From assembly GCA_903834135.1 (NCBI GenBank), contig CAILHZ010000020.1, positions 61,800 to 125,799 on the forward strand: a DNA stretch of 64,000 nucleotides. The letters are read 5' to 3'. The position numbers were made by a program, and so were the translations under genes. The notes under the pieces are model-generated. The model worked only from the letters and a program-made list of their open reading frames with translations. It was not told where the DNA came from and searched no databases. The stretch's first letter is position 1; the number at the start of each line of letters is the position of its first letter. This DNA comes from an uncultured Opitutia bacterium (GTDB lineage: Bacteria; Verrucomicrobiota; Verrucomicrobiia; Opitutales; Opitutaceae). This document shows, piece by piece, positions 1 through 9,402 of this stretch.

Positions 1-1029
1 GAGTACGCACAGACTGTACTCTCCCTAGCGATGATGGAATTAGGAGATAAAACAAATCAGACTGATATCGCTTTGTACGGCAAAAATTTAGTAGCTCCTT
101 GTGTTAATGCAGATGGTTCTATTCGGGGTTATGACCCTAAAATACTGAGTTTGGATATGGTAGCACCCGCACGTGCAGTCATGGTCATTTACAATCAGAC
201 AAAAGAGGACTGCTACCAAAAAGCTGCAGCACTTATTTGGAAGCAATTAAGTGATCAACCTAAAACCAGTGAGGGTGGATTTTGGCATAAGCAGCGTTAT
301 CCCTATCAGCTCTGGCTTGATAGTGCTTACATGTCTGGACCTTTTGCTGCAATGTATGCGAAGACATTCAGTGAGCCTAAAGGTTACGCCTTAGTTGTGA
401 ATGAATTAACCTTAATCGATAAGCATATGTTCGATGACACTACTGGCTTATATTATCATGGTTGGGATGAAAAACATGCACAGGATTGGGCAGATAAAGA
501 AACAGGTACTTCACCTTCTTTTTGGTCTCGTGGGATAGGCTGGTATGGAATGGCACTGCTTGATGTGAGGGATTATTTTCCAGCTCATGATCCTAGAGTG
601 CGTACACTCAATAGTATTTTACAAAAAGTAGCTGACGCGATTGAGCGTTATCAAGATCACAAATCAGGATTATGGCGTCAGGTCACTGACCAAGGTCCTA
701 GAGAAGGTAACTATTTAGAAGCATCTGCCTCTGCTATGTTTGTATACACATTAGCTAAAGGAATTAACCAAGGTTATCTTTCACGTGAACGTTATCTGCC
801 AGTTGCACAGCGCGGCTTTAATGGACTTATTAAGCGGTTAGTAAAAACTGAGCCCAATGGTACAATTGATTTAACACAGATTTGTTTAAGTGCGGGTCTT
901 GGCTACGGACGTGATGGTACGTATGCGTATTACTTAAAAGAACCAATCGTTGAAAATGATCCTAAAGGGGTTGGTCCCTTTATAATGGCTTGTGTTCAGA
1001 TGCAGCAGTTACAGTCAGGTGCTCACTAA
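1..1029 (+). CDS. Unsaturated rhamnogalacturonyl hydrolase, GH105 (5' partial)
   Basis: Glycoside hydrolase of family 105 (YteR-like), which removes the unsaturated galacturonyl residue from the non-reducing end of oligosaccharides made by rhamnogalacturonan lyases. The reading frame is open from base 1 with no stop, so the gene starts left of the window; the ATG at 31 is internal. Family signs are the YPYQLWLDSAYM segment near base 305, whose Asp (about base 319) matches the catalytic Asp region, and FWSRGIGWYGMALLD near base 520, followed by the alternating helices of an (alpha/alpha)6 barrel. It would act directly after the PL4 lyase encoded at 3153-5099. The stop codon overlaps that of the convergent gene by a few bases, leaving no room for a terminator. 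A GH88 assignment is less likely. The N-terminus and localisation cannot be judged. Confidence 0.88.
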   Translation, partial: EYAQTVLSLAMMELGDKTNQTDIALYGKNLVAPCVNADGSIRGYDPKILSLDMVAPARAVMVIYNQTKEDCYQKAAALIWKQLSDQPKTSEGGFWHKQRYPYQLWLDSAYMSGPFAAMYAKTFSEPKGYALVVNELTLIDKHMFDDTTGLYYHGWDEKHAQDWADKETGTSPSFWSRGIGWYGMALLDVRDYFPAHDPRVRTLNSILQKVADAIERYQDHKSGLWRQVTDQGPREGNYLEASASAMFVYTLAKGINQGYLSRERYLPVAQRGFNGLIKRLVKTEPNGTIDLTQICLSAGLGYGRDGTYAYYLKEPIVENDPKGVGPFIMACVQMQQLQSGAH

Positions 1030-3146
1030 GGCAAGCGCCTTAGTCCTTCTGACCGAACAACCCAATGCCCATCTTTGGGTATCCCAGGTTGATCTACACT
1101 CCCATCAAAGCCACCTACCATGAGCGCAACTGCGGAGAGTAGAGAACCGTTTGCTGGAAGATAAAGGGGTAGATTTGGTCTTTGCCAGCAGTTGCCATTT
1201 ATTTCGTAAGAATTTCCGGGACTAACTTTCAAAAGAATATCAATCGCTTTATTAGGTTCGTTAAGACGTGCCGCAGTCATTGCTATCATGGGATAATCCC
1301 ATCCCCATATTTTTTTATTCCATTGCCACTGATTTAATACGCCCTCCAGAGTTGCACGCATGATCTGTGGATCTACGTTTACACCTGGAAGTAATCCGTA
1401 GGCCATAAGAAATGAGGGATGATCTTGTCTACTATTAATATTAGTCCAGGTGTCAGGCATAGACTCAATGGCCACATAGCGACCATCTTTTATGGGTAGA
1501 GCTGATAGGCCTGCTAATTTTTTATCCCACTCTGGATTACGCGCTAGGTGTTGCCTTTCTCTCCACGTTTGAGCGACTTGAAGACCATATGCCCAGTAAC
1601 TTAGTTCATAGGTAGGATTACTGGTTTTCTTTTGATCGTAAATTTCTTGGGCAATCCATACCGGAGGGCCTAAAATGTAGCGCTTAGTCGTGTCATCCAA
1701 GAAAAGCATTGAAGACATACATTCGGCAGTTTCAGATACAAGTGTACTCCAATGATTCAATGTTTCTTCAGTTGGAGTTTCGCGGTAAAGTAATTCAGCT
1801 AAGGCTATAGGATGCGGCTGGTTCCAAATAATCAGCGGATTACCACCGGGACATTCTCTGTCATCTATCCCGATCATTTTAGGCCAACGTGCTCCAGTAA
1901 GACCCCTAAAGTGGGCTAGTTCTTTGGCTTCACTTATATGTTTATTAAACCATTCCAGTGCATTTGAGGTATAATCTGAATGTCCCCATAAAGCAAAGTG
2001 AGCGACATGCCACCATACCATTTCAGTATTATGCTTTCCCTGCCACGACGAACAGGTTAGCCCTGTTTCACAAGGAGGCACTTCACCTTTAAACTGAACC
2101 GCGGTTAAATATTCTGAAAGTATAATGCGGCGTTCGAGTTCAAATGCGCGAGTGTCTGTACTTCCTGTAAAATCGACACAGGCTCCTGTATTCCAATATG
2201 TCTGCCAGAAGTTTGAAGTTTGTTTAGTGGCCTCGTCGTACGTTGCAGGCAAATTATTTTTAAACTTACTATAGTTTATTGTAATTTCAAATGTACCACT
2301 TGATGGAGTCGGTTTAATTAGAAAATGATGCGCTGAATTATGATTTGTTACTGCTGCTTTATTTCCCCAAAAAGCTGTTACAAAATAATGGGTATCATCA
2401 TGCGTTCTCTCTAAATAGATAGAGTTATCATTTTTACTTATTACGGCTGTTGTGTGGCCTAACTCGCCCCATTCCATAGGCGGATTATTCAGCATCTTCG
2501 TAGGATAGCCCCTTGGGTAATCAAGTGTTAATGTGAGCAATCCTTGAGTGATTGCCTTCGATTTTATTTTAACAGCAACTGTGTCTGTAGCTGAGTCTAC
2601 AACTGTGTCTACTTTTACTTCATAGTTATGCCACATGAACTGACTAGTAAGGTGGCCTGTCCATAGGTTGAGAGTTTGAGTAACCTTTGAGATATCTGCT
2701 GCTTGCAGCGATTGTCCTAAAGAGTCGGCAAAAGCGATCCTTCCTAGTGGTACATCATGCGGATTTTGTCTGAGCCAAAGTCCCGCCTCAGATGTGCCAT
2801 TTGTAGGATAGGGAATAAGTTTCCCATGGGTATCTATCCATTCAAAGGCATCTTCTAATTTATAGCCTTTAGGATTAGGCGCAATATGCCAAGCCCAGCG
2901 AGCCATGGTCTGTAATGGTATTCCTGTCTTCTCATACAAGTCACTTAAGGTTTGCATCCCAGTAACATCGGCGGTGAAGGCAAAGCAACCATTGCCTAAG
3001 GTGAAAGGGGAACGCGTGTCGATTTGAGTGAGGTGGGGATTGTGCCTTGTTACGAGCGCTTGACGATCAATAGTTGCACTAAATACGAAGCCGGGAATTA
3101 AACTAAAATAAATAAGGGCAATACTTTTACGAATTGAGTAAGGCAT
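1026..3146 (-). CDS. Secreted six-hairpin (alpha/alpha)6 glycosidase-like protein, unclassified
   Basis: A 706-residue protein with an N-terminal signal peptide (hydrophobic stretch ending near FVFSA, residue 24). The first half looks like a beta-sandwich of the kind that precedes GH65-type and related catalytic barrels. The second half has aromatic-rich helical repeats (for example TEMVWWHVAHFALWGHSDY and NQPHPIALAELLYRET) typical of an (alpha/alpha)6 barrel. The layout recalls GH65 or the animal protein-glucosylgalactosylhydroxylysine glucosidases, but I cannot place it in a numbered family. It is the last gene of the minus-strand RG-I unit, 6 bp after the PL4 gene, so a role on RG-I oligosaccharides is inferred from position. 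Substrate is unknown. Confidence 0.65.
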   Translation of the reverse strand: MPYSIRKSIALIYFSLIPGFVFSATIDRQALVTRHNPHLTQIDTRSPFTLGNGCFAFTADVTGMQTLSDLYEKTGIPLQTMARWAWHIAPNPKGYKLEDAFEWIDTHGKLIPYPTNGTSEAGLWLRQNPHDVPLGRIAFADSLGQSLQAADISKVTQTLNLWTGHLTSQFMWHNYEVKVDTVVDSATDTVAVKIKSKAITQGLLTLTLDYPRGYPTKMLNNPPMEWGELGHTTAVISKNDNSIYLERTHDDTHYFVTAFWGNKAAVTNHNSAHHFLIKPTPSSGTFEITINYSKFKNNLPATYDEATKQTSNFWQTYWNTGACVDFTGSTDTRAFELERRIILSEYLTAVQFKGEVPPCETGLTCSSWQGKHNTEMVWWHVAHFALWGHSDYTSNALEWFNKHISEAKELAHFRGLTGARWPKMIGIDDRECPGGNPLIIWNQPHPIALAELLYRETPTEETLNHWSTLVSETAECMSSMLFLDDTTKRYILGPPVWIAQEIYDQKKTSNPTYELSYWAYGLQVAQTWRERQHLARNPEWDKKLAGLSALPIKDGRYVAIESMPDTWTNINSRQDHPSFLMAYGLLPGVNVDPQIMRATLEGVLNQWQWNKKIWGWDYPMIAMTAARLNEPNKAIDILLKVSPGNSYEINGNCWQRPNLPLYLPANGSLLSAVALMVGGFDGSVDQPGIPKDGHWVVRSEGLRRLP

Positions 3147-3152
3147 ATGGCT

Positions 3153-5099
3153 TTAAGGCTTAGCGGATTCGTCTAACTCAAGTCTAAGATAGTCATATTC
3201 AATCCCTGAAGTAACTGAGCCTGCAGGAATCGTAAGCGTTAAGGTGTTGTTACCCGCGTGCATGAGTGAGGCTGCAAAATTGATATCTTTTTCAACCCAT
3301 GAGCCTTGGATTCCGTCACGGTGAATCACAGAATTTGGAACCAGGTTATTGACTTGGCCTGCCTTGTTTCCATTCACAGTAACATCAATAAAGCGAGTGC
3401 CTACACCAACAATAGCAAGGCGTAGAATTGCTTTACCTTTGGGCTCATCTTTTAAGTTGAAGGTAATAGTCCATGGAGTTGCATCGCCATGTGCACGGCC
3501 TGAACCGTCATTACTGCTTGCATGAGGAACATGTTCAAAATTCCAGTCTTTAAAAAAATTACTCTGGCCAACGATATAGTGTACATCTTCAGGAAACCAT
3601 TCAGGGTATTTTAAATATAAACCCCAGTGCCAGTAATCATTGCCATGCGCGAATTCAATAGCGCTACGATTAGCGATACCGATATCCCAGAGTTGTTTGC
3701 CATAGCGTACGGGTGCCCATACAATATCACCTAAATTAAGTACTTCACCTGGTTTAATAATAATATCTGCTCTGGCATATTCACCGAGAACACCATCGCT
3801 GATTGCATGTAGTGTGTAATGGCCTGCACGTACTTTACTCAGTGTAAAATTACCTTCTGTATCTGCAGTGGACCAGAATTGGTAATACTTGGCGTCAGTT
3901 TGCCATGTAACTGGAATTTGCGTATTTCCACCACGGTAGCTTTTTGAATTCGAGATCCAGTCTGGGGCACTTAATCCAACGTACATATGGTTTGGTTTTA
4001 AGTCAGGAGCTTGCGGATCTTTAATGATCACATGACCAGTAACCGTCGATCTTTCTGCTGCATTCGGATAATCTACGTTCTTAACCCAGGCGTAAGGCCA
4101 GTGTGTAGATTCTTGTTTAGCTTGATTTAAAGCGTCCTGCCACATGGCCTGTGGTGTGTCTGCGTGATTACAATATAAGAATATAGGGCCAACTACTTTC
4201 GACCATACTTCACCTGCCTTAAGTGTTAGTACACTTCCGCCGTAGTGAGTTCCTCTCCAATAATCTAAAAGTGTAGGATCAGCGGTATCTGTTAAGTCAA
4301 GATGGCCTGTGAGTTCAACTTTGGTTGGGCCGCCGCTTAAAAATTCCATAGAAGGATTAATGAACCAAAAACCAATATGCTGTGTTGTGGATGACCACCC
4401 AAATGCAGGAATTGTGTACTGTAATGCTGAGTAATCATACTTATGCTCTACTTGTCCTTTGTAGATGCCAGTATTTATCATTCTAGCTTCCTTCATATTA
4501 AGCTGAGTGCCTTTAGCCCAATCTTCAGGTGCCAACATTAATTTATTTCTGTCTTTATCAATTGAGAGCCAATCAAACACACGGCTATTAAGTTTTACGC
4601 CAAAGCGGCTTTCACCAATTTGTGTAGCGGGGTAAGTGCTCAAGTGCGTGTAAATAGCGTAGGCGTAAACACCGCTGTCCTGACGTCCAAGTCCGTAGCG
4701 TAATTCAATATCGCAGAAAGTACTGCCTCCAGGTCCTGCACCAAGGGCAACACTGCCATCGCTTGTGCCTTTAATTGAGATCTCTGCACGCTCGCCCCCG
4801 TTTGAGGCAGGATCAATACTTACTGTGCTTAATAGATGAGCAGAGTGAGAAGGATCTTGTTCCCAGTAACCTGCGGGATGACCTCTACCATGTCCCATGA
4901 GCTCAAGGCCGTGATAGGTCATCGAAACTAGATCTCCGGACTTACGATCAACAGTCGCTGTTACTTGAGCATTAGATAAAACAAAGGTCTTTGCAGTTTG
5001 AGTGATTACAGCATCCGCTTCATGCGATAGCAGCGGATTAATGAAATTAAGTGCTACGAGTAATAGAGCTGATAATTTTTTCACAAAAGATCTAATCAA
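3153..5099 (-). CDS. Rhamnogalacturonan lyase, PL4
   Basis: Polysaccharide lyase family 4 enzyme that cleaves the Rha-GalA backbone of RG-I by beta-elimination. Domain order fits the family: an N-terminal supersandwich lyase domain (about 30-340), a small fibronectin-III-like domain (about 345-460, with GHVIIKDPQAP and FTLSKVRAGHYTLHAIS), and a C-terminal jelly-roll carbohydrate-binding-like domain (about 465-645, with the WDIGIANRSAIEF start). A signal peptide is present. The start is uncertain: the frame opens with a TTG 3 bp after the GH106 stop, but an in-frame GTG at about 5084 gives a more usual signal peptide (MKKLSALLLVAL). It is sandwiched between GH106 and the six-hairpin gene with 3 and 6 bp spacing, so all three are cotranscribed. 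Products would be substrates of the GH105 enzyme at 1-1029. Confidence 0.87.
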   Translation of the reverse strand: MIRSFVKKLSALLLVALNFINPLLSHEADAVITQTAKTFVLSNAQVTATVDRKSGDLVSMTYHGLELMGHGRGHPAGYWEQDPSHSAHLLSTVSIDPASNGGERAEISIKGTSDGSVALGAGPGGSTFCDIELRYGLGRQDSGVYAYAIYTHLSTYPATQIGESRFGVKLNSRVFDWLSIDKDRNKLMLAPEDWAKGTQLNMKEARMINTGIYKGQVEHKYDYSALQYTIPAFGWSSTTQHIGFWFINPSMEFLSGGPTKVELTGHLDLTDTADPTLLDYWRGTHYGGSVLTLKAGEVWSKVVGPIFLYCNHADTPQAMWQDALNQAKQESTHWPYAWVKNVDYPNAAERSTVTGHVIIKDPQAPDLKPNHMYVGLSAPDWISNSKSYRGGNTQIPVTWQTDAKYYQFWSTADTEGNFTLSKVRAGHYTLHAISDGVLGEYARADIIIKPGEVLNLGDIVWAPVRYGKQLWDIGIANRSAIEFAHGNDYWHWGLYLKYPEWFPEDVHYIVGQSNFFKDWNFEHVPHASSNDGSGRAHGDATPWTITFNLKDEPKGKAILRLAIVGVGTRFIDVTVNGNKAGQVNNLVPNSVIHRDGIQGSWVEKDINFAASLMHAGNNTLTLTIPAGSVTSGIEYDYLRLELDESAKP

Positions 5100-5102
5100 G
5101 TG

Positions 5103-7955
5103 TTACTGTGCAGGAGTATAGGGAGTTATTTCGTTAAGACTTACTGGGCCTACAAGACCCGAATCGCGCAGAGGCCAATCCGATGCGTCGAAAGGCAGAT
5201 AGCCATGATTTACAAAGTTAATTTCGTAAAAACTTTTCCATTTTACGTGGCGGCGATCAAGATCTGCGATACGGTTTGCAGCAAGATTAGTCACTTCAAT
5301 TTGAAGTAAGTTATCGCCCTGTTTTAGCCAAGGAGTAACTGAAGCTTTAAATGGTACACACCATAACGTTGTTACTAAGTGACCATTGAGTGTTACGCGT
5401 GCACTGTCGCACACTTTTCCTAAATCAAGAGACCAATCATTACTGGTAGTTGAATTAAAAGAAAAATGAATACTATATGTTGATGACCCTGAAAAGCAGC
5501 GCGTATCTGTGTCTTTATCTGCCCATGAGCCTAATTTAGTTGTGTCGAAACTTTTAGGAATTTTGGGTCCACCTTGGCTGAAATCAACATGCCATGTTCC
5601 TGTAATGGGGAGTGTCTGAGACACTTTTGAAGATGCATATTTCCAAAGTTTAAGATTTGCACTTTCTGTATTTTGTTCAGTGAGAGTTCTCACAATACAG
5701 GAATCTCCGGGAGCAAGTTGTAGGTAAATCTCAGTACTTGATTTATCTGTATGTTTAAGGGCTGCAGCTCCAGAAAGATTTGATTGAAGAGGATCTAGTA
5801 AAACAGCTGAACTAGCGTTATGCGCTAAAGGTACCCAACGATCAATCTGGGTAGTTCCACGATTAACAATAAAATAATCATAACCATCGGTACGTTTTCT
5901 GCGTACAGATTCTAAACTAAGATCATTCATAGATTCACGTTTTGCGCTAGATTGAGAAAGTAGCTCATTTAAATCAGTGCCTACATAGATTGTACCGCTT
6001 CCGATATCAGCTTTGAATAGGGAAGGTGATTGGGTTGGTTTTAAATCAATCTGCTTTAAGGCAGCCGCTAATTCAGATTGGCGCTCTTTAAGATGTTCTA
6101 AGCCTGGAACATCTTTAGGAATATTTCCTTCGAAAAGAATCGTTGCTCCCTGTGATGCAAGTGAGACTAGTTGGGTAAGTGTCTTAGAAGCTATGTACTG
6201 GGTTGGTGGTACTAGTATCGTATCATAGGTATTTGAACCTAAGGAAAGACTTTGGCCTTCAACATGTGCTTTTGAAATAAAATTATCTGTTACTTCATCA
6301 TAGCTATAACCGCGTTTCCATAACTGCATTGCTGTATTAAGAAATGGGGTATTAAGCATCCATTTACCAGGGGTGCCGAATTGTCTGATTAAGTTACCTT
6401 GGTTTTCTTCACTAGGTGCTCCACTATGAGTGAGGCCTTCGGTTTTGCCGCCTTGTTGCCAAAAGTCTGCAATCGGGAAGTAGAGTAAAATATCATTAGC
6501 TGGTTTACCGGCTTGGAGGATAGATTGGCAGCGTGTAGCATACGCATTAAAGGCGGGTAAGTTATTCCAGAGTCCACCTTCAGGTCCTAGATTAACTGAG
6601 GCATAGAAAAGCCAACCTGGCCAAGGGGCGTCTTTAGGCGAGTAAGGAATGCCGTGAAAGAAAATGTGATTCACTCCAGTTAAAAAGAAGAAATCAACCG
6701 TAGGCTTTAATTGAGACAACGGAACTTGGAAATGCTCACCTAACCAGGTGAACGTTTCTGAGGACGCGATAAGGCGTCCATTTAAATGGGCTGCCGATGA
6801 TGAGAATTTCATCATTGGGATTTGATAATCTACACCTGCTACGCCACCGAATGATGCTTCAGTTTCTGGGATATCCGTTGTTGCGTAAATGTCTTCAATG
6901 TTTGCTGGTGCGCCATGTGCTTGCTCGCGGGTGAGACTGCCATGCTCATGACTCCAATCGGTCCAGCGTTTCACATACTCGTGATGTAGGTCAGCTAAGG
7001 TTTGACGATAATCGAAACGAACGCGAGCAGCACGTGCTGTATCTGCAGTACCAAAAAAGGCAGGGAGTTCAGTTAAAAGATCATAACCCCTGCGTGCACT
7101 AAATTCAGAGAGGAAGTCGGGTGTCCAAGTTGCTCCGTAATATTCAAATGAATCATGAAATTCAGCACGTGGTGCTTCAGCATGAGACGCCTTAAAAGCA
7201 GCATCAAATTTTGCGAGAAAAAGATCCATTGCTTTAACCGAGTAAGGATCTAGAACATTCCCCTCACCACCTGGAGCTGAACGTTTAACTTTTTGAATTG
7301 GTCCGCGCTCAATTAGCACATACACAGTCCATGTGCCTTCTGGTGCAGTCCAGATAAGGTTATTGTCCTTAAACTGAGAAATTAAGTCCAGTGATTGACC
7401 TAATGCATTAATTGCACGCAAGGCTTGCAACCTTCCTTTAGGTAAACCTTTCCCATCGCTTGCTGTATTGAGTGTCTGTCCTGAATTGACTGTAAAATGT
7501 TTAAGAACGATTCCTGATGAGGCGTGTTCTGTATCAATCCAGGGTCCACCCATAGGCCATCCAGTTCCAGTGGTAAGGTCTAAGCCCATGCCTAGCTGTC
7601 GAGCGTCTGTGATTGCATTGGAATATGCGTCCATCCACTTAGGAGAGATATAGCTAATGAAGCTACTTTCGTATCCCTTTGCTCCGTAGATAGGGCAAAT
7701 TTCAACACCACCAAGGCCTGCGTCGTGATAAAGGGTAAGCAGACGCTGAATATTTGGAGCATCTACAGCGCTTCCTAACCACCACCAGCGCGACCAAGGG
7801 CGCATAGATTGGGTAGGTGTTGGCCAATTAAGGATGTCCGATGCTGATGAATCTACTGCGAGAGGAGCGCTCGGTGCATGCTCAATAGCATCTGCCGCAA
7901 AAGTGAATGGGCATATCAAACAACATAATAAGGCAGTGGTGAGTAATAATTTCAT
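5103..7955 (-). CDS. Alpha-L-rhamnosidase, GH106
   Basis: A 950-residue exported glycosidase of family 106, which removes alpha-linked L-rhamnose from plant polysaccharides such as RG-I oligosaccharides. The signal peptide ends near residue 20. The family start is clear: PRPWSRWWWLGS-like residues at about 51-62, then LYHDAGLGGVEICPIYG and the MGLDLTTGTGWPMGGPW segment. Further family-like blocks are EFHDSFEYYGATWTPDFLSEF and LTREQAHGAP. The C-terminus has beta-sandwich domains, including a galactose-binding-like segment (DLGKVCDSARVTLNGHLV). It follows an 85-bp gap after the GH28 gene, where a separate promoter or partial terminator may sit, and is 3 bp before the PL4 gene. It would release rhamnose for RhaT and RhaI. 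Confidence 0.9.
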   Translation of the reverse strand: MKLLLTTALLCCLICPFTFAADAIEHAPSAPLAVDSSASDILNWPTPTQSMRPWSRWWWLGSAVDAPNIQRLLTLYHDAGLGGVEICPIYGAKGYESSFISYISPKWMDAYSNAITDARQLGMGLDLTTGTGWPMGGPWIDTEHASSGIVLKHFTVNSGQTLNTASDGKGLPKGRLQALRAINALGQSLDLISQFKDNNLIWTAPEGTWTVYVLIERGPIQKVKRSAPGGEGNVLDPYSVKAMDLFLAKFDAAFKASHAEAPRAEFHDSFEYYGATWTPDFLSEFSARRGYDLLTELPAFFGTADTARAARVRFDYRQTLADLHHEYVKRWTDWSHEHGSLTREQAHGAPANIEDIYATTDIPETEASFGGVAGVDYQIPMMKFSSSAAHLNGRLIASSETFTWLGEHFQVPLSQLKPTVDFFFLTGVNHIFFHGIPYSPKDAPWPGWLFYASVNLGPEGGLWNNLPAFNAYATRCQSILQAGKPANDILLYFPIADFWQQGGKTEGLTHSGAPSEENQGNLIRQFGTPGKWMLNTPFLNTAMQLWKRGYSYDEVTDNFISKAHVEGQSLSLGSNTYDTILVPPTQYIASKTLTQLVSLASQGATILFEGNIPKDVPGLEHLKERQSELAAALKQIDLKPTQSPSLFKADIGSGTIYVGTDLNELLSQSSAKRESMNDLSLESVRRKRTDGYDYFIVNRGTTQIDRWVPLAHNASSAVLLDPLQSNLSGAAALKHTDKSSTEIYLQLAPGDSCIVRTLTEQNTESANLKLWKYASSKVSQTLPITGTWHVDFSQGGPKIPKSFDTTKLGSWADKDTDTRCFSGSSTYSIHFSFNSTTSNDWSLDLGKVCDSARVTLNGHLVTTLWCVPFKASVTPWLKQGDNLLQIEVTNLAANRIADLDRRHVKWKSFYEINFVNHGYLPFDASDWPLRDSGLVGPVSLNEITPYTPAQ

Positions 7956-7980
7956 ACAAAAGGGGAGTAGTTAAAGAACA

Positions 7981-8003
7981 TACGATTCAAAATTTAAATC
8001 GTA
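7981..8003. promoter_or_regulatory. Inverted repeat between two genes of the RG-I unit
   Basis: TACGATT (7981-7987) and AATCGTA (7997-8003) form a perfect 7-bp inverted repeat around an AT-rich 9-base centre. It lies in the 85-bp gap between the GH28 and GH106 genes, the largest gap in this minus-strand unit. It could be an operator, a weak terminator or an mRNA processing site; nothing distinguishes these, and no T-tract follows on the minus strand. Confidence 0.3.
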
Positions 8004-8040
8004 CCTAAAAAAGCTAATACGTTTCTAAAGTGTAAAGGTA

Positions 8041-9381
8041 TTAAAGCGCGTGAGCGTCAGAACCGCTGAAATGTTCAACAGTCAGTCCACTGACATTTTC
8101 GCTGCGGATCGCAGGGCCATAACTTGCGGGAGGATTTTTTCCCCAGATAAGTGAACAATTGTTCAGGGTTATATTCTTCGCGTCTTTTAAGTGGTAGCCA
8201 GCTATCACGACTCCCTTTTCTTCAACACCTAATTCTTCGACTGGTCTTAAATCAAAGCGGCTAGGCCACGTTGTAGTTTTGGTAATTGTAAGTGAAATAT
8301 CTGAAAGCGTAATGGCTTCAGGTATGCAGGCTTCTGAGCCTTGGATAAATACACCAGCTTCAGCATGTGAAACGATATGTGAGAAATGTAAGTTTTTAAT
8401 CGTTCCTAATTTTCCACCTACTTCACGAGGATGGGCATTAACATAAATTGCTTCAGAAGCACCCCACCATTCTGGGTAGAAGAGTTGAGAATTTATGATA
8501 ATGTCATGGGCGACTAAATTTTCTAAATTACCTTCATCGCGCATTAAAATACCAATGCCTCTATTGCACATGTTAACAACGCAATCAGCAAATACGATAT
8601 TACGAATGTCGCTTACGGTTTCGGAACCAATTTTAAGAGCGCAGTCATGTGTTGTTAAGACGCAGTGTGTAATTGTAATATTTTCACAAGGTCCGTACTT
8701 AGCAAATTCATGACTTGTTTTAATTACGATTGCATCATCACCGCATTCAACAGAGCAGTCAGAGATGCGGATATTGCGGGAGTGGTCGGGATCTATGCCG
8801 TCACAATTGGGGGCCTTTAAGCTATTTTTAATTGAAATGCCGCGAATTGAAACGTCATCGCAACCTGCTAAGTGTAATGACCAGAAAGCAGCCTCACGCA
8901 GGCTGACATCGCTAATCTTAACACGCTTACAATCTTCGAAAAGAATTAAGCGAGGGCGCCATGGTTTCTTTTCGTAAATATATTGACCTTCTTTACCTAG
9001 AAACAATAGGCCCTGACCGTTGATTTCACCTGGACCTGTAATGCCTACGTTCTCTGCATGTTTCGCCTGAATAAAAATAGAGTCTGTGTAGTCTTCAGGA
9101 TGAATACTTCCTATAAGTTTTGAGCCAGGTTCTAGATTTAAGAAAACGTTTGATTTAAGCAGTATCGAGCCTGATAGCAGTTTATGTCCTGCGGGTATGG
9201 AAACTATGCCTCCTCCTTGAGCGGCAGCTGCGTCAATTGTTTTTTGAATTGATACAGCGTCGTTGGTTATACCATCACACTTTGCACCGTAATCTACAGG
9301 AGATAGGGTTGCAGCATAAAGCGGTGAAGCAATGAGCAGTAAGTATGGCGATAGCCGCCTAAAGAGAAGGTTATTTATCAT
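8041..9381 (-). CDS. GH28 polygalacturonase-family hydrolase (exported)
   Basis: Right-handed beta-helix glycoside hydrolase of family 28. The N-terminus has a signal peptide (cleavage near LYAA, about 23) followed by the usual VDYGAKCDGITNDAVSIQ opening. Catalytic region: NCDGID (residues 192-197) matches the family NTD motif with Cys in place of Thr, GDDAIVIK (214-221) gives the two further catalytic Asp (215, 216). In this context it is likely a rhamnogalacturonan-specific exo-galacturonidase or hydrolase rather than a homogalacturonan enzyme; that is inference from the neighbours (RhaT, GH106, PL4). It lies 21 bp downstream of rhaT. Confidence 0.88.
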   Translation of the reverse strand: MINNLLFRRLSPYLLLIASPLYAATLSPVDYGAKCDGITNDAVSIQKTIDAAAAQGGGIVSIPAGHKLLSGSILLKSNVFLNLEPGSKLIGSIHPEDYTDSIFIQAKHAENVGITGPGEINGQGLLFLGKEGQYIYEKKPWRPRLILFEDCKRVKISDVSLREAAFWSLHLAGCDDVSIRGISIKNSLKAPNCDGIDPDHSRNIRISDCSVECGDDAIVIKTSHEFAKYGPCENITITHCVLTTHDCALKIGSETVSDIRNIVFADCVVNMCNRGIGILMRDEGNLENLVAHDIIINSQLFYPEWWGASEAIYVNAHPREVGGKLGTIKNLHFSHIVSHAEAGVFIQGSEACIPEAITLSDISLTITKTTTWPSRFDLRPVEELGVEEKGVVIAGYHLKDAKNITLNNCSLIWGKNPPASYGPAIRSENVSGLTVEHFSGSDAHAL

Positions 9382-9402
9382 AGACTACGTAAACGGATTA
9401 AC

